Positions 18,332 to 26,184 of a stretch of DNA of 64,000 nt are shown here, one piece after another (the stretch's first letter is position 1; the number at the start of each line of letters is the position of its first letter). The notes below the pieces were generated by a model. It was not told the origin of the DNA. It worked only from the letters and a program-made list of their open reading frames with translations, and made no database searches. Both the position numbers and the translations under genes were made by a program. Source of the stretch: Clostridioides difficile_D (GTDB lineage: Bacteria; Bacillota; Clostridia; Peptostreptococcales; Peptostreptococcaceae); assembly GCA_945861085.1 (NCBI GenBank), contig OX244046.1, positions 806,001 to 870,000 on the forward strand, given 5' to 3'.

Positions 18332-18523
18332 ATGTGTGAATCATCAGCTTTCATTTGTAAAAGTAATAATGAGTTAGAAAAGGTTATGGAAAATGTGGTT
18401 AATATAGACCCTTGTGATGGAAAGATTTATTTAACTGATTTATTAGGAGAGCAAAAGATAATAGATGGAATAATTAAAGAGATAAGATTGATGGACCATA
18501 AGATAATAATACAAGAAAATTAA
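18332..18523 (+). CDS. cooT: CooT-like nickel-binding protein
   Basis: The 63-residue protein starts MCESSAF with a Cys at position 2 and contains IYLTDLLGEQKIIDGII, the pattern of the CooT family (PF10133). In Rhodospirillum, CooT dimers bind one Ni(II) through Cys2 and support CO dehydrogenase maturation. A good AGGAGGAG ribosome site precedes the ATG. Placement after a CODH/ACS cluster, just before a His-rich protein, supports a nickel role. It has one further Cys in FICKSN and one in IDPCDG. Confidence 0.8.
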   Translation: MCESSAFICKSNNELEKVMENVVNIDPCDGKIYLTDLLGEQKIIDGIIKEIRLMDHKIIIQEN

Positions 18524-18541
18524 TTAATAGGGGAATTTCAT

Positions 18542-18958
18542 ATGATAATAGCAGTGATAGATGGAATGGGTGGAGGCATTGGAGCCCAGATAGTTTCTTC
18601 TTTGAGAGAAGAATTGCCTACATATGTAGAAATTTATGCACTAGGGACTAATTCTATAGCAACCAGTTCTATGATGAAGGCTCATGCTAATAAAGGAGCT
18701 ACAGGGGAAAATGCTATAGTAGTGTCAGCTAAAAAAGCGAACATAATAGTTGCACCTATTTCTGTAATAATACCTAATTCTATGATGGGAGAAGTTACTT
18801 GTAATATAAGTGAAGCTATTGCAGATAGTGAGGCACTAAAGATACTTTTACCTATTATGCCAGAAAATGTAGAGTTAGTTGGATTAGAAGGTAAACCATT
18901 AGCACTACTTGTAAAAGATTCTGTAAATCTTATAAAAAAAGAATTTAATATAAAATAA
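18542..18958 (+). CDS. DUF3842 family protein, Rossmann-like
   Basis: The 138-residue protein begins IIAVIDGMGGGIGAQIVSSL, a Gly-rich nucleotide-binding-like turn. It later has ALGTNSIATSSMMKAHANKGATGENAIV and ends with a short helix. It matches the DUF3842 pattern as I recall it, and that family has no known function. It lies 18 bases after cooT and 15 bases before the His-rich gene, so all three are probably co-transcribed. A role in metal or cofactor handling is inference from context only. Confidence 0.75.
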   Translation: MIIAVIDGMGGGIGAQIVSSLREELPTYVEIYALGTNSIATSSMMKAHANKGATGENAIVVSAKKANIIVAPISVIIPNSMMGEVTCNISEAIADSEALKILLPIMPENVELVGLEGKPLALLVKDSVNLIKKEFNIK

Positions 18959-18973
18959 CAGGGGGAATAACTA

Positions 18974-19324
18974 ATGATTTTTGATAGAGAGATTGTAAGA
19001 TATCATCATGGTAATCATGACCATGACCATTGTCACGAACATACTCATGGAGATATATGTCATGAACATCCACATGACCATGCTCATGACTATGACCACG
19101 AACATAGTCATGAGGAATCAGCAGAATCTAAGGATGAAAAAACTTTAAAAATACTTTTAGTACACTGGATAAATCACAATGAAACTCATGAAGAAGGATT
19201 TAGAGAGTGGGTTGAAAAAGCTAGAGCTATTGGAAAAGAAGAAACAGCAAAGAGTATTGAAAAGGCTATAGAGTATATGGAAGAAGCTAATAAAATGTTG
19301 TTAGAGGCTAAAAAACATATGTAA
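18974..19324 (+). CDS. His-rich protein, likely nickel store or chaperone
   Basis: The first about 50 residues of this 116-residue protein are packed with His and Asp in repeats such as HDHDHCHEH and HEHPHDHAHDYDHEH, with two Cys. A compact helical domain follows (residues 60-116, LLVHWINHNETHEEGF). His-rich tracts bind Ni(II) or Zn(II), as in CooJ, HypB and UreE. As the last gene after the CooT-like and DUF3842 genes it is a good candidate for the nickel supply to CODH/ACS. GGGGG precedes the ATG. Confidence 0.78.
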   Translation: MIFDREIVRYHHGNHDHDHCHEHTHGDICHEHPHDHAHDYDHEHSHEESAESKDEKTLKILLVHWINHNETHEEGFREWVEKARAIGKEETAKSIEKAIEYMEEANKMLLEAKKHM

Positions 19325-19333
19325 ATATAAATT

Positions 19334-19366
19334 AATCGCTTATATGTCTGATATAGGCGATTTTTA
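19334..19366 (+). terminator. terminator after the His-rich gene
   Basis: AATCGC (19334-19339) pairs with GCGATT (19357-19362), extended by an inner TATAT/ATATA stem and followed by TTTT. It closes the cooT operon 10 bases after the stop codon. The 300 bases from here to 19669 are AT-rich, and I see no gene or clear motif in them. Confidence 0.75.
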
Positions 19367-19669
19367 CGTTTTTTGATATTTAATTATTGAAATTTTTAGG
19401 CGGTATGTAATATACTTTAATGAGTAAATTTTATTATAAGATGGGGTTATTTAATGTTCCGTACTTATATATTGAGTATTACTATTTAAAGGGAGTATTA
19501 ATCTTGAGTTAAAAATAGTATTAATGTTAAGATACTCTAAAGACTGTTTAAAATTAATTCAATGTTATATATAATAAGAGTTAGTGTGATTAAAAAATAT
19601 TGTTTTAAAGTTAAAAAAAGTTCATGTGATTATATTAGGTTTTTTATTTAAAAAAGGAGTGAATTATTT

Positions 19670-20449
19670 ATGAAGGATGGTCATATACATTCACCTTATT
19701 GTCCTCATGGAAGTAAGGATGATTTTGAAAAATACATACAAAGAGCAATTGATGTTGGAATAACAGAAATGACATTTACAGAGCATTTTCCATATGCAGA
19801 TGGATTTAAAGACCCTGCTCCTGAAAATGATAGTTGTATGAGTATTGATGATTTACCAAAGTATTTCAATGATGTTAAGAAGTTGAAAGAAAAATATGAG
19901 GGCAAAATCAAGATAAATGTAGGGTCAGAAGTAGATTTTATAGAAGGATACGAAGAAGGAATAAAAAATAACTTAGATAAATATGGAGAAGAGTTAGAGG
20001 ATTCTCTTTTATCAGTGCATATAATTAAAATTGAAGATGGTTATTATTGTGTAGATTACAGTGTAGAAGAGTTCCAAAATTTAATCGACAAGTTAGGTAG
20101 TATTGAAGCTGTGTATAATAAGTATTATGAAACCTTGATAAAAGCTGTAAATTCAGATTTAGGAATACATAAGCCAAAAAGAATAGGTCATTTAAATTTA
20201 GTTAGAAAGTTTAATCAAGTATTCCCATACGATTATGAAGGAAACAAAGTTCTTGAAGATTTAATAAAGTTAGTCAAAGAAAAAGGTTATGAACTTGATT
20301 ACAATGTTTCTGGTAATAGAAAAGAGTACTGCAAAGAATCTTATATAGATGGATACTTGTTAAAATTGGTAAAAAAATACGATATTCCATTAGTTTTAGG
20401 TTCAGATTCTCACTGTGCAGAGGAAATAAATAAATACGATATTTTTTAG
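19670..20449 (+). CDS. PHP-family histidinol-phosphatase (HisK type)
   Basis: This 259-residue PHP-domain hydrolase has the metal motifs DGHIHSPYCPHG at the N-terminus, FTEHFPYADG near residue 37, GSEVDFIEGY near residue 85, LLSVHIIK, and a C-terminal LGSDSHC. The family removes phosphate from histidinol phosphate in histidine biosynthesis. No other his gene is nearby, so another phosphate ester could be the substrate. AAAAGGAGTG precedes ATG 19670. Confidence 0.85.
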   Translation: MKDGHIHSPYCPHGSKDDFEKYIQRAIDVGITEMTFTEHFPYADGFKDPAPENDSCMSIDDLPKYFNDVKKLKEKYEGKIKINVGSEVDFIEGYEEGIKNNLDKYGEELEDSLLSVHIIKIEDGYYCVDYSVEEFQNLIDKLGSIEAVYNKYYETLIKAVNSDLGIHKPKRIGHLNLVRKFNQVFPYDYEGNKVLEDLIKLVKEKGYELDYNVSGNRKEYCKESYIDGYLLKLVKKYDIPLVLGSDSHCAEEINKYDIF

Positions 20450-20463
20450 ATATATTCACCTAA

Positions 20464-20583
20464 AGGGGGTTGTCTCAAAATAGAGATAAGCCTCTTTTTC
20501 AGTATTGAAATATGAAAATATATTTGATTTAATACAAAAAAGAGTGTCTTATGAACTAAAAAGTTCATTTTGAGACACCCTCT
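20464..20583. repeat. 120 bp imperfect palindrome, MITE-like or bidirectional terminator
   Basis: The ends match as inverted repeats: 20464-20481 reads AGGGGGTTGTCTCAAAAT and the complement of 20567-20583 reads AGAGGGTGTCTCAAAAT. Further in, 20489-20506 pairs with 20531-20550, so almost the whole segment folds into one long arm. It lies between two convergent genes. It could be a terminator for both, or a small insertion-sequence derivative; no coding capacity is seen. Confidence 0.6.
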
Positions 20584-20701
20584 TTTCTAAATTAAGATGA
20601 TTTAAAATAATAGTAGAAGTTAAAACCAATATATTTCATCTACATGTCAATATTCTTATCTTAACTTGGTAATTAAAAGTTCTATTTTATGTTTAAATCT
20701 A

Positions 20702-21583
20702 TTACTTCATAAGTTTATCATTTTCCATTATTATTGGGTCAGACAATTCTATCTCTCCTTCTGTCATCTTCAATCTATTAAACATATAATTTTTCACATC
20801 TTTTTTACTTTTAAATTTAGTAACCTGATAAGGTGATGTAACTCCATACTTTTCTATAAATAAAATCTCCTTGTTAGTCTTAATACATATACCTGTATGA
20901 CCTATAAATACATTTTTAGTTTCTGGATAACGGAGAAATCCACTTATAATAGACATATTTTTATTATCTTTAAAAGATATTTTTCTCTTTTTCCATTCCT
21001 TTTTTATTTGTTCTGCATTTTTGCTTATATTATCTGTATCTTTAGTTGGTATTGCAGAAAAGAAGTTTATAAATTTTTCTACATCTTTGGGGCTAAATTT
21101 AGCATCTTTATTATTCATAATGGTATCCAAGTCAATACTTAAATCAATAGAATCTCCAGTAAACTTCTTATTTGAATTTATAAAATCTTTAAAAAGCCTA
21201 AAAGCTGTTATTCTACAATTTACATCCATATAATCAGGGAATTTTTTCATCCAATTGTCTTGCAATTTTTCTAGATTATATGGAACTTGTTTTGCATTGA
21301 TTGAAGAGTATCCAGATTTAGATATATTTGTATTACTTTGAAGTATTTTAACTTGAAGTTTATTATAACTGTTAACTGCTTTAATAAATGTATCTATGTC
21401 CCCTTTATTAACCTTATTTTCTTTTAGGACTTCCTTTACTTTATTTTGAGTATTCTTATCTATCATATTAGAGTATACTAATTTATTCTTATTATCTTTA
21501 ATAGTTGAATATGCAAATATCGTAATTATGCTTGATAACACTAATACAACTGACAATATTATAATTAATAATTTTTTTTTCAC
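20702..21583 (-). CDS. exported or membrane-anchored DUF4300-like protein
   Basis: The 293-residue protein has an N-terminal hydrophobic segment (LLIIILSVVLVLSSIITIFA) that serves as signal or anchor, then a Lys- and Asn-rich globular domain. DVNCRITAFRLFKDF near residues 119-133 and VFIGHTGICI near residue 226 recall the DUF4300 family, which I know only by name. A Cys and a His in those blocks could be a catalytic pair, but that is a guess. It starts with GTG at 21583, with GGAG 8 bases upstream on the minus strand. Confidence 0.6.
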   Translation of the reverse strand: MKKKLLIIILSVVLVLSSIITIFAYSTIKDNKNKLVYSNMIDKNTQNKVKEVLKENKVNKGDIDTFIKAVNSYNKLQVKILQSNTNISKSGYSSINAKQVPYNLEKLQDNWMKKFPDYMDVNCRITAFRLFKDFINSNKKFTGDSIDLSIDLDTIMNNKDAKFSPKDVEKFINFFSAIPTKDTDNISKNAEQIKKEWKKRKISFKDNKNMSIISGFLRYPETKNVFIGHTGICIKTNKEILFIEKYGVTSPYQVTKFKSKKDVKNYMFNRLKMTEGEIELSDPIIMENDKLMK

Positions 21584-21976
21584 TTCTATTTCTCCTTTTC
21601 AAATTTATTGTGTCGACATATTTATAGTATATAGTACCTTTAAATTTACCTTCAATATGTTTTTAATTACAAAACTGTTGTAAAAAATATAACTTTATTT
21701 AAAACTTTTTTTTAATATGTAAATATATATACTTACAAGGGGTATTTATTTTTTCAATATTTAGAAAAATAATTTAGATATGCTTAATGTATTTTGCATG
21801 TCAGAACTAAATAGATTGTTGCTAGGATAGGGATGAATTTTAAATTTTCTTATCATAAGAGTTTAAGCAAATGAGCTGGATTGGAGTATCTAAAAACTTT
21901 TGTTTTACTAAAATAATTATTTATTTGGTTTGATAAATTCGATTTTAAGGCTATCAATATTTCTAAAAATTTTATT

Positions 21977-22033
21977 TTTTAATTTCAACTATTCCTTAAA
22001 AAAGCGATTTTTAAGGAATAGTTGAAATTAAAA
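21977..22033. repeat. perfect 26 bp inverted repeat with 5-base loop
   Basis: The arms 21977-22002 and 22008-22033 are exactly complementary, with only AGCGA between them. It sits between two divergent genes (21583 leftward, 22137 rightward), about 100 bases before the second start. No T-run lies outside the stem on either strand, so it does not look like a normal terminator. The remaining 21584-21976 stretch is AT-rich, with no gene I can support. Confidence 0.8.
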
Positions 22034-22136
22034 GTTTGGTTACATAATAGTAATTTTAGTTACAAGAATGAAACTGTAAAACTTAGGATTTTCTTTATAT
22101 AATTTCATTGAGAACATTTAATTTAGGAGGTAAGAT

Positions 22137-22649
22137 ATGAAAGCAAAAAAAATTAAAAGTGGTATAGTAATGGCATTGACAATAATGGCAATTGGAGCAC
22201 CATTGACAAATGTATCAGCTATGGAATTAAACAAGAGTAATGAGTTTGAAACTAAATACAATGAAATGAAAAGAGATTTTCAAGAGGAGTATGGAAAAGA
22301 AGACAAATTCAATATAACATTAGATGACGAATTTACAAAAGAAGAAGTGAATGGAGCTAAAGGGATTATAAAGACAACTAATAAAATGAATAATGAAGTT
22401 GTAGTATTAAATTATTTTGATGAAATGAAATCTGGGATTGAGTTTGAATTGAAGCCAAAAGCAGAGAAAAATGCAATTTTGAGAGATGAATTTCAACAAG
22501 GATATGGAAAGGAAGATAAATTTAAAGTTGTGCTAGACAATGAATTTACAAAAGAAGAGGTAAATGGTGCGAAGGGCATTATAAAGACAACAGATAAAGA
22601 AACAGGTGAAGTTATTGTATATAATTACTTTGATGAGCTTGAAAAATAA
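22137..22649 (+). CDS. small secreted protein with a duplicated 50-residue domain
   Basis: The 170-residue protein has a signal peptide (Lys-rich start, hydrophobic SGIVMALTIMAIGAP, probable cleavage after NVSA near residue 30). Two nearly identical copies of one unit follow, about residues 48-98 and 120-170. Each runs FQ-x2-YGKEDKF, then EFTKEEVNGAKGIIKTT, then NYFDE. The copies are strongly acidic/basic and lack Cys. I do not recognise the family. No anchor motif is visible, so it is probably released. GGAGGTAAG precedes the ATG. Confidence 0.8.
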   Translation: MKAKKIKSGIVMALTIMAIGAPLTNVSAMELNKSNEFETKYNEMKRDFQEEYGKEDKFNITLDDEFTKEEVNGAKGIIKTTNKMNNEVVVLNYFDEMKSGIEFELKPKAEKNAILRDEFQQGYGKEDKFKVVLDNEFTKEEVNGAKGIIKTTDKETGEVIVYNYFDELEK

Positions 22650-22771
22650 TATCTAAAGGTGACTTTAAAAGAGAATGTTTAAAAGATTTAATTATAAAAA
22701 GAATAACATTTAAGATAATATAGCGTTATGTATAAATTTTAAAATGTATAGATTTATACAGCTAAATAGCT

Positions 22772-22947
22772 TGATTATATCAAAACTATTAAACAATTAA
22801 ATATAAAAAATTGTGTCAAGAATATAAAAGAACTAAAAGTAAGAATGACTGTATCAAAAATATAAAAAGATTGAATTTAAAACCGATTGTATCAAAAATA
22901 TAAAAAAATTGAATGTAAAGATGATTGTGTTAAAAATATAAAATAAC
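22772..22947. repeat. 38 bp tandem repeat, about 4.5 copies
   Basis: Units begin at about 22774, 22812, 22850, 22888 and 22926 with exact 38-base spacing. Each starts TGTATCAAAAATATAAAA or a close variant and continues to a GAT. The middle copies (22850 and 22888) are the most alike; the outer ones are decayed. There are no variable spacers, so it is not a CRISPR array. It lies in a 580-base gap between convergent genes. Confidence 0.85.
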
Positions 22948-22990
22948 TTAACAAGAGAAGAATGTATTGAAATAAAAAAATTTGAGATAG

Positions 22991-23024
22991 GGGTGAACTT
23001 TATATATTAGAGTTCACCCTTATT
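22991..23024. terminator. terminator between convergent genes
   Basis: GGGTGAACT (22991-22999) pairs with AGTTCACCC (23011-23019) and is followed by TTATT. It most likely ends rightward transcription from the secreted-protein gene and the tandem repeats. From 23025 to 23228 I see only AT-rich sequence. Confidence 0.7.
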
Positions 23025-23228
23025 CAAAAATATAGAAACTGAGTTATTATAGGAAAATTTTAAAAAGTCAGTCTATTTAACTTATACTAATATTTTACAG
23101 ATTTTACAAATGAAGTGTAAATGTTAAAAATATTAAATGTTTGCTCTATAATAAAATAAATCTTCATCTATAGAAAAGGATATTTTATAGTTATTCTAGA
23201 TAGTGATTTAAATTGGCTTAATAAACCT

Positions 23229-24326
23229 TTATATAGCTTTTTTTATCTCCAATTTTGATTTTAAAGTATCTAAGAATTTATAACAATCTTCTGGATATAT
23301 TTCTCCCATGTTTGCAACTTGGAATATGTTAGCATCTAAGAATTTGCCTTTTCCTGGATATACCACATAACCATTTTCTTTTTCTAGACCTAATATAAAC
23401 TCATTTACATTAATTTCTTTAGGTAGAAATACAGATGTAACTGTATTAGACATATACTTATCTGGAAGTAAAAATGTTAGACCCAGTTCCTCCATACCAT
23501 TCCTTAAAATAGCAGAACATTCTCTATATCTTTCTATTTTGCTGTCATCTTCCAAAAATTCAGTTAAAGCTTCATTAAGGGCAAATATTAAAGTAACATT
23601 AGGTGTATTTGGTGTTTGAGAAGATGATTTAGCAACTTTGTAGTGTTTATAAAGGTTAAGATATACATTTTTACATTGATTTTCTTTAATATTTTGCAAA
23701 ATACTTTCTTTAGCACAAAGGTATGCAGAACCTGGAAATGCACCAAGAGCTTTGCCACCAACACCTGTTATTATATCTATATTAAATTCATCCACATCAA
23801 TATATTCACCTGCTGAGGCGCTTATTGCATCTACAAAAAATATTTTATTATACTTCTTAGCAAGTTTTCCTACTTCGGGTATTGGATTTATCATTCCTGA
23901 ACTAGTTTCATGGAATACCATGGCAATTACTTTTATATCAGAGTTTTCAATTATGTACTTTTCTAAAATGTCTAAGTCTGGGTATTCTGCCCATTCAAAA
24001 TTTGGTTTGTATGTTTTTACATTATAAGCAGATAATATTTCTTCTAGCCTTTCTCCAAAAACACCATTGCTAACTAGTAGAGCAGCATCTTCTTTATCAA
24101 ATATAGAAGATAATACACATTCATTCACAGATGTTCCAGAGCCAGATACAACTAATGAGTAGTAATTAGAAGTTGCATTATATAATTTATTGATTTTTTG
24201 TTGTGTATCCCTGAATAAATCCATAAACTCGTTTCCCCTATGGCATATATCATAGTGAAGAAGCGAATTTCTGACCCTATCTGTAACCATTACCGGTCCT
24301 GGACTGAATAGATATGTTTTTTTCAT
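23229..24326 (-). CDS. class V aminotransferase, PhnW-like
   Basis: The 365-residue PLP enzyme opens FSPGPVMVTDRV and has VVSGSGTSVNECV, FHETSSGMINPIPE, FFVDAISASAG and GVGGKALGAFPG, whose Lys is the likely PLP anchor. The layout resembles 2-aminoethylphosphonate:pyruvate aminotransferase (PhnW) and alanine-glyoxylate aminotransferases. It is divergent from the kinase-permease pair, so it probably belongs to one pathway with them; no phosphonate genes are nearby. AAGGAGG precedes its ATG on the minus strand. The substrate is not known. Confidence 0.8.
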   Translation of the reverse strand: MKKTYLFSPGPVMVTDRVRNSLLHYDICHRGNEFMDLFRDTQQKINKLYNATSNYYSLVVSGSGTSVNECVLSSIFDKEDAALLVSNGVFGERLEEILSAYNVKTYKPNFEWAEYPDLDILEKYIIENSDIKVIAMVFHETSSGMINPIPEVGKLAKKYNKIFFVDAISASAGEYIDVDEFNIDIITGVGGKALGAFPGSAYLCAKESILQNIKENQCKNVYLNLYKHYKVAKSSSQTPNTPNVTLIFALNEALTEFLEDDSKIERYRECSAILRNGMEELGLTFLLPDKYMSNTVTSVFLPKEINVNEFILGLEKENGYVVYPGKGKFLDANIFQVANMGEIYPEDCYKFLDTLKSKLEIKKAI

Positions 24327-24429
24327 TGTAAAACCTCCTTAAAAGTTTAATTTAAATTTTTAAATGACTGTTTATGTGTATATATTATAAGATTGTGTGT
24401 TAATTTAACTAGATTATAGAATAAAACAA

Positions 24430-24513
24430 TAAATATTGCAATAATATTTTAATTAAAATACTTTTTAAAACATTAAAATTTAAAAATACAAAAAATATTG
24501 TAATAAATATTGT
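24430..24513. promoter_or_regulatory. repeated AATATTG motifs, candidate operator
   Basis: AATATTGCAATAATATT at 24432-24448 and AATATTGTAATAAATATTG from 24494 repeat one partly palindromic word in the gap between the divergent aminotransferase and kinase genes. They could bind the DeoR-type regulator encoded at 27480-28244. The region is very AT-rich, so chance similarity is possible. Confidence 0.35.
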
Positions 24514-24617
24514 ATAAATCCACAAAATGATATAAAATATAAATAACTTGAATAGATTATATATTCAAAAAATAAAAAAGAATTAATAAATTCTGAAAAT
24601 AAAGGGGGACGTTTAAA

Positions 24618-26144
24618 GTGAAATATGTATTAGCAATTGACCAAGGAACAACAGGAACAAGAGCAGTATTGATAAACGAAAAATCAGAGTTTGTTTTTAG
24701 TGATTATATGGAACATACTCAAATATATCCACAATCTGGATATGTCGAACATGACCCTATAGAAATTTGGAATAATACAAAAACTGTAAGTAATAATGTA
24801 TTACAACAGGCTTTTGAAAATGGAATCAACGAAAGTGATATAAAAGGAATTGGTATAGATAATCAAGGTGAAACTGTAATGTTGTGGGATAAAAATACGG
24901 GTATTCCACTTTACAATGCTATCGTATGGCAGTGCAGAAGAACTTATGACTATGTAGAAAATTTAAAAAGGATACCAGGTTTAGAAAATAAGATAATAGA
25001 TAAGACTGGACTAATTATAGACCCATATTTCTCAGGCACAAAAATTAAATGGATAATAGATAATGTAAAAGGTGTAAAAGAAAAAATTAAAAATGGAGAG
25101 GTACTTGCAGGAACATTAGATAGTTGGTTAATATGGAAAATGACAGGAGGTAAATCATTTTTAACTGATGTATCTACAGCAGCAAGAACAATGCTTTTTA
25201 ATATAAGGGATATGGATTGGGATAGAGAGTTACTTGATATTATAGGAGTACCTAGAAGTATTCTAGCAGATATAATGCCTACTAGTGGTGACTTTGGAAC
25301 TACAGATAAGGAGGCGTTTTGTGGTGTTTCTATAAAAATTACTGCTTCAATGGTTGACCAGCCAGCATCTTTATTTGGTAATGGATGTTTTGAACCAGGA
25401 ATGGTTAAAAATACTTATGGTACAGGGTGCTTCTTATATATGAATATAGGTGAGGAGTTAAATATAGCAGGTAATGGTATATTGACAACTGTTGCTTGGA
25501 AGATAGGAGATAAAGTTACATATGCTTATGATGGTGGAGTGTATATAGCAGGAGCTGCAATACAATGGCTTAGAGATGGAATTGGAGTTATAAAAAATTA
25601 TTCGGAAACTGATGACATGGCAAATTCCATATCAAGTACTGGAGGTGTATATTTTGTACCAGCGTTTGCAGGTATAGCAGCACCTTATTGGGACCAATAT
25701 GCTAGAGGTACAATGGTTGGTATAACAGGAAGTACTAAAAAAGAACATATAGTAAGAGCAACTCTTGAATCTGTTGCACTTCAAGTTAAGGATGTTGTTG
25801 ATTCCATGAATTTGGCTTCAGGGAAGGATATAAAAATGCTGAGAGTAGATGGTGGAATTACTAAGAATAACTTTACAATGCAATTTCAATCTGACATATT
25901 GGATATACCAATTGAAATTGCAGAAAATCCTGAAACGACAGTACTTGGCGTAGGATATATGGCAGGTCTTTCATGTGGTGTTTGGAATAGTATTGATGAA
26001 ATTAGAGGTGAATTTACAATAAGTAAAGAATATATTCCGAATATGACTAAGCAAAAAAGAGAAGAGATATTACTTGGATGGAATCAAGCAGTAAAAAGAG
26101 CTATGAATTGGGAAAACGATACCAAAAAGATGTGTGCTAATTAA
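24618..26144 (+). CDS. glpK: glycerol-kinase-like FGGY kinase with altered substrate site
   Basis: The 508-residue protein follows E. coli GlpK over its whole length (AIDQGTTGTRAV, NAIVWQCRRT, DPYFSGTKIKW, TYGTGCFLYMN, ATLESVALQ). Of the known glycerol contacts, Glu85, Tyr137, Asp247 and Phe272 are kept. The Arg of the NQRET motif (Arg83 in E. coli) is Gly84 here (NQGET). That change suggests a substrate other than plain glycerol. The gene is 40 bases before a EutH-like permease and divergent from an aminotransferase. It starts with GTG 24618 after AAAGGGGGAC. The true substrate is unknown. Confidence 0.85.
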   Translation: MKYVLAIDQGTTGTRAVLINEKSEFVFSDYMEHTQIYPQSGYVEHDPIEIWNNTKTVSNNVLQQAFENGINESDIKGIGIDNQGETVMLWDKNTGIPLYNAIVWQCRRTYDYVENLKRIPGLENKIIDKTGLIIDPYFSGTKIKWIIDNVKGVKEKIKNGEVLAGTLDSWLIWKMTGGKSFLTDVSTAARTMLFNIRDMDWDRELLDIIGVPRSILADIMPTSGDFGTTDKEAFCGVSIKITASMVDQPASLFGNGCFEPGMVKNTYGTGCFLYMNIGEELNIAGNGILTTVAWKIGDKVTYAYDGGVYIAGAAIQWLRDGIGVIKNYSETDDMANSISSTGGVYFVPAFAGIAAPYWDQYARGTMVGITGSTKKEHIVRATLESVALQVKDVVDSMNLASGKDIKMLRVDGGITKNNFTMQFQSDILDIPIEIAENPETTVLGVGYMAGLSCGVWNSIDEIRGEFTISKEYIPNMTKQKREEILLGWNQAVKRAMNWENDTKKMCAN

Positions 26145-26184
26145 GTTACAATAGAGTATTTTACATGTATAGGAGGAATTAAAA

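Noticed and set aside
20897..21233. Two overlapping + strand frames opposite the DUF4300-like gene
   Set aside because: Both are antisense to an exported protein with a good start and signal segment.
22772..22947. Possible CRISPR array
   Set aside because: The 38 bp units are back to back with no unique spacers, and no cas genes are present.
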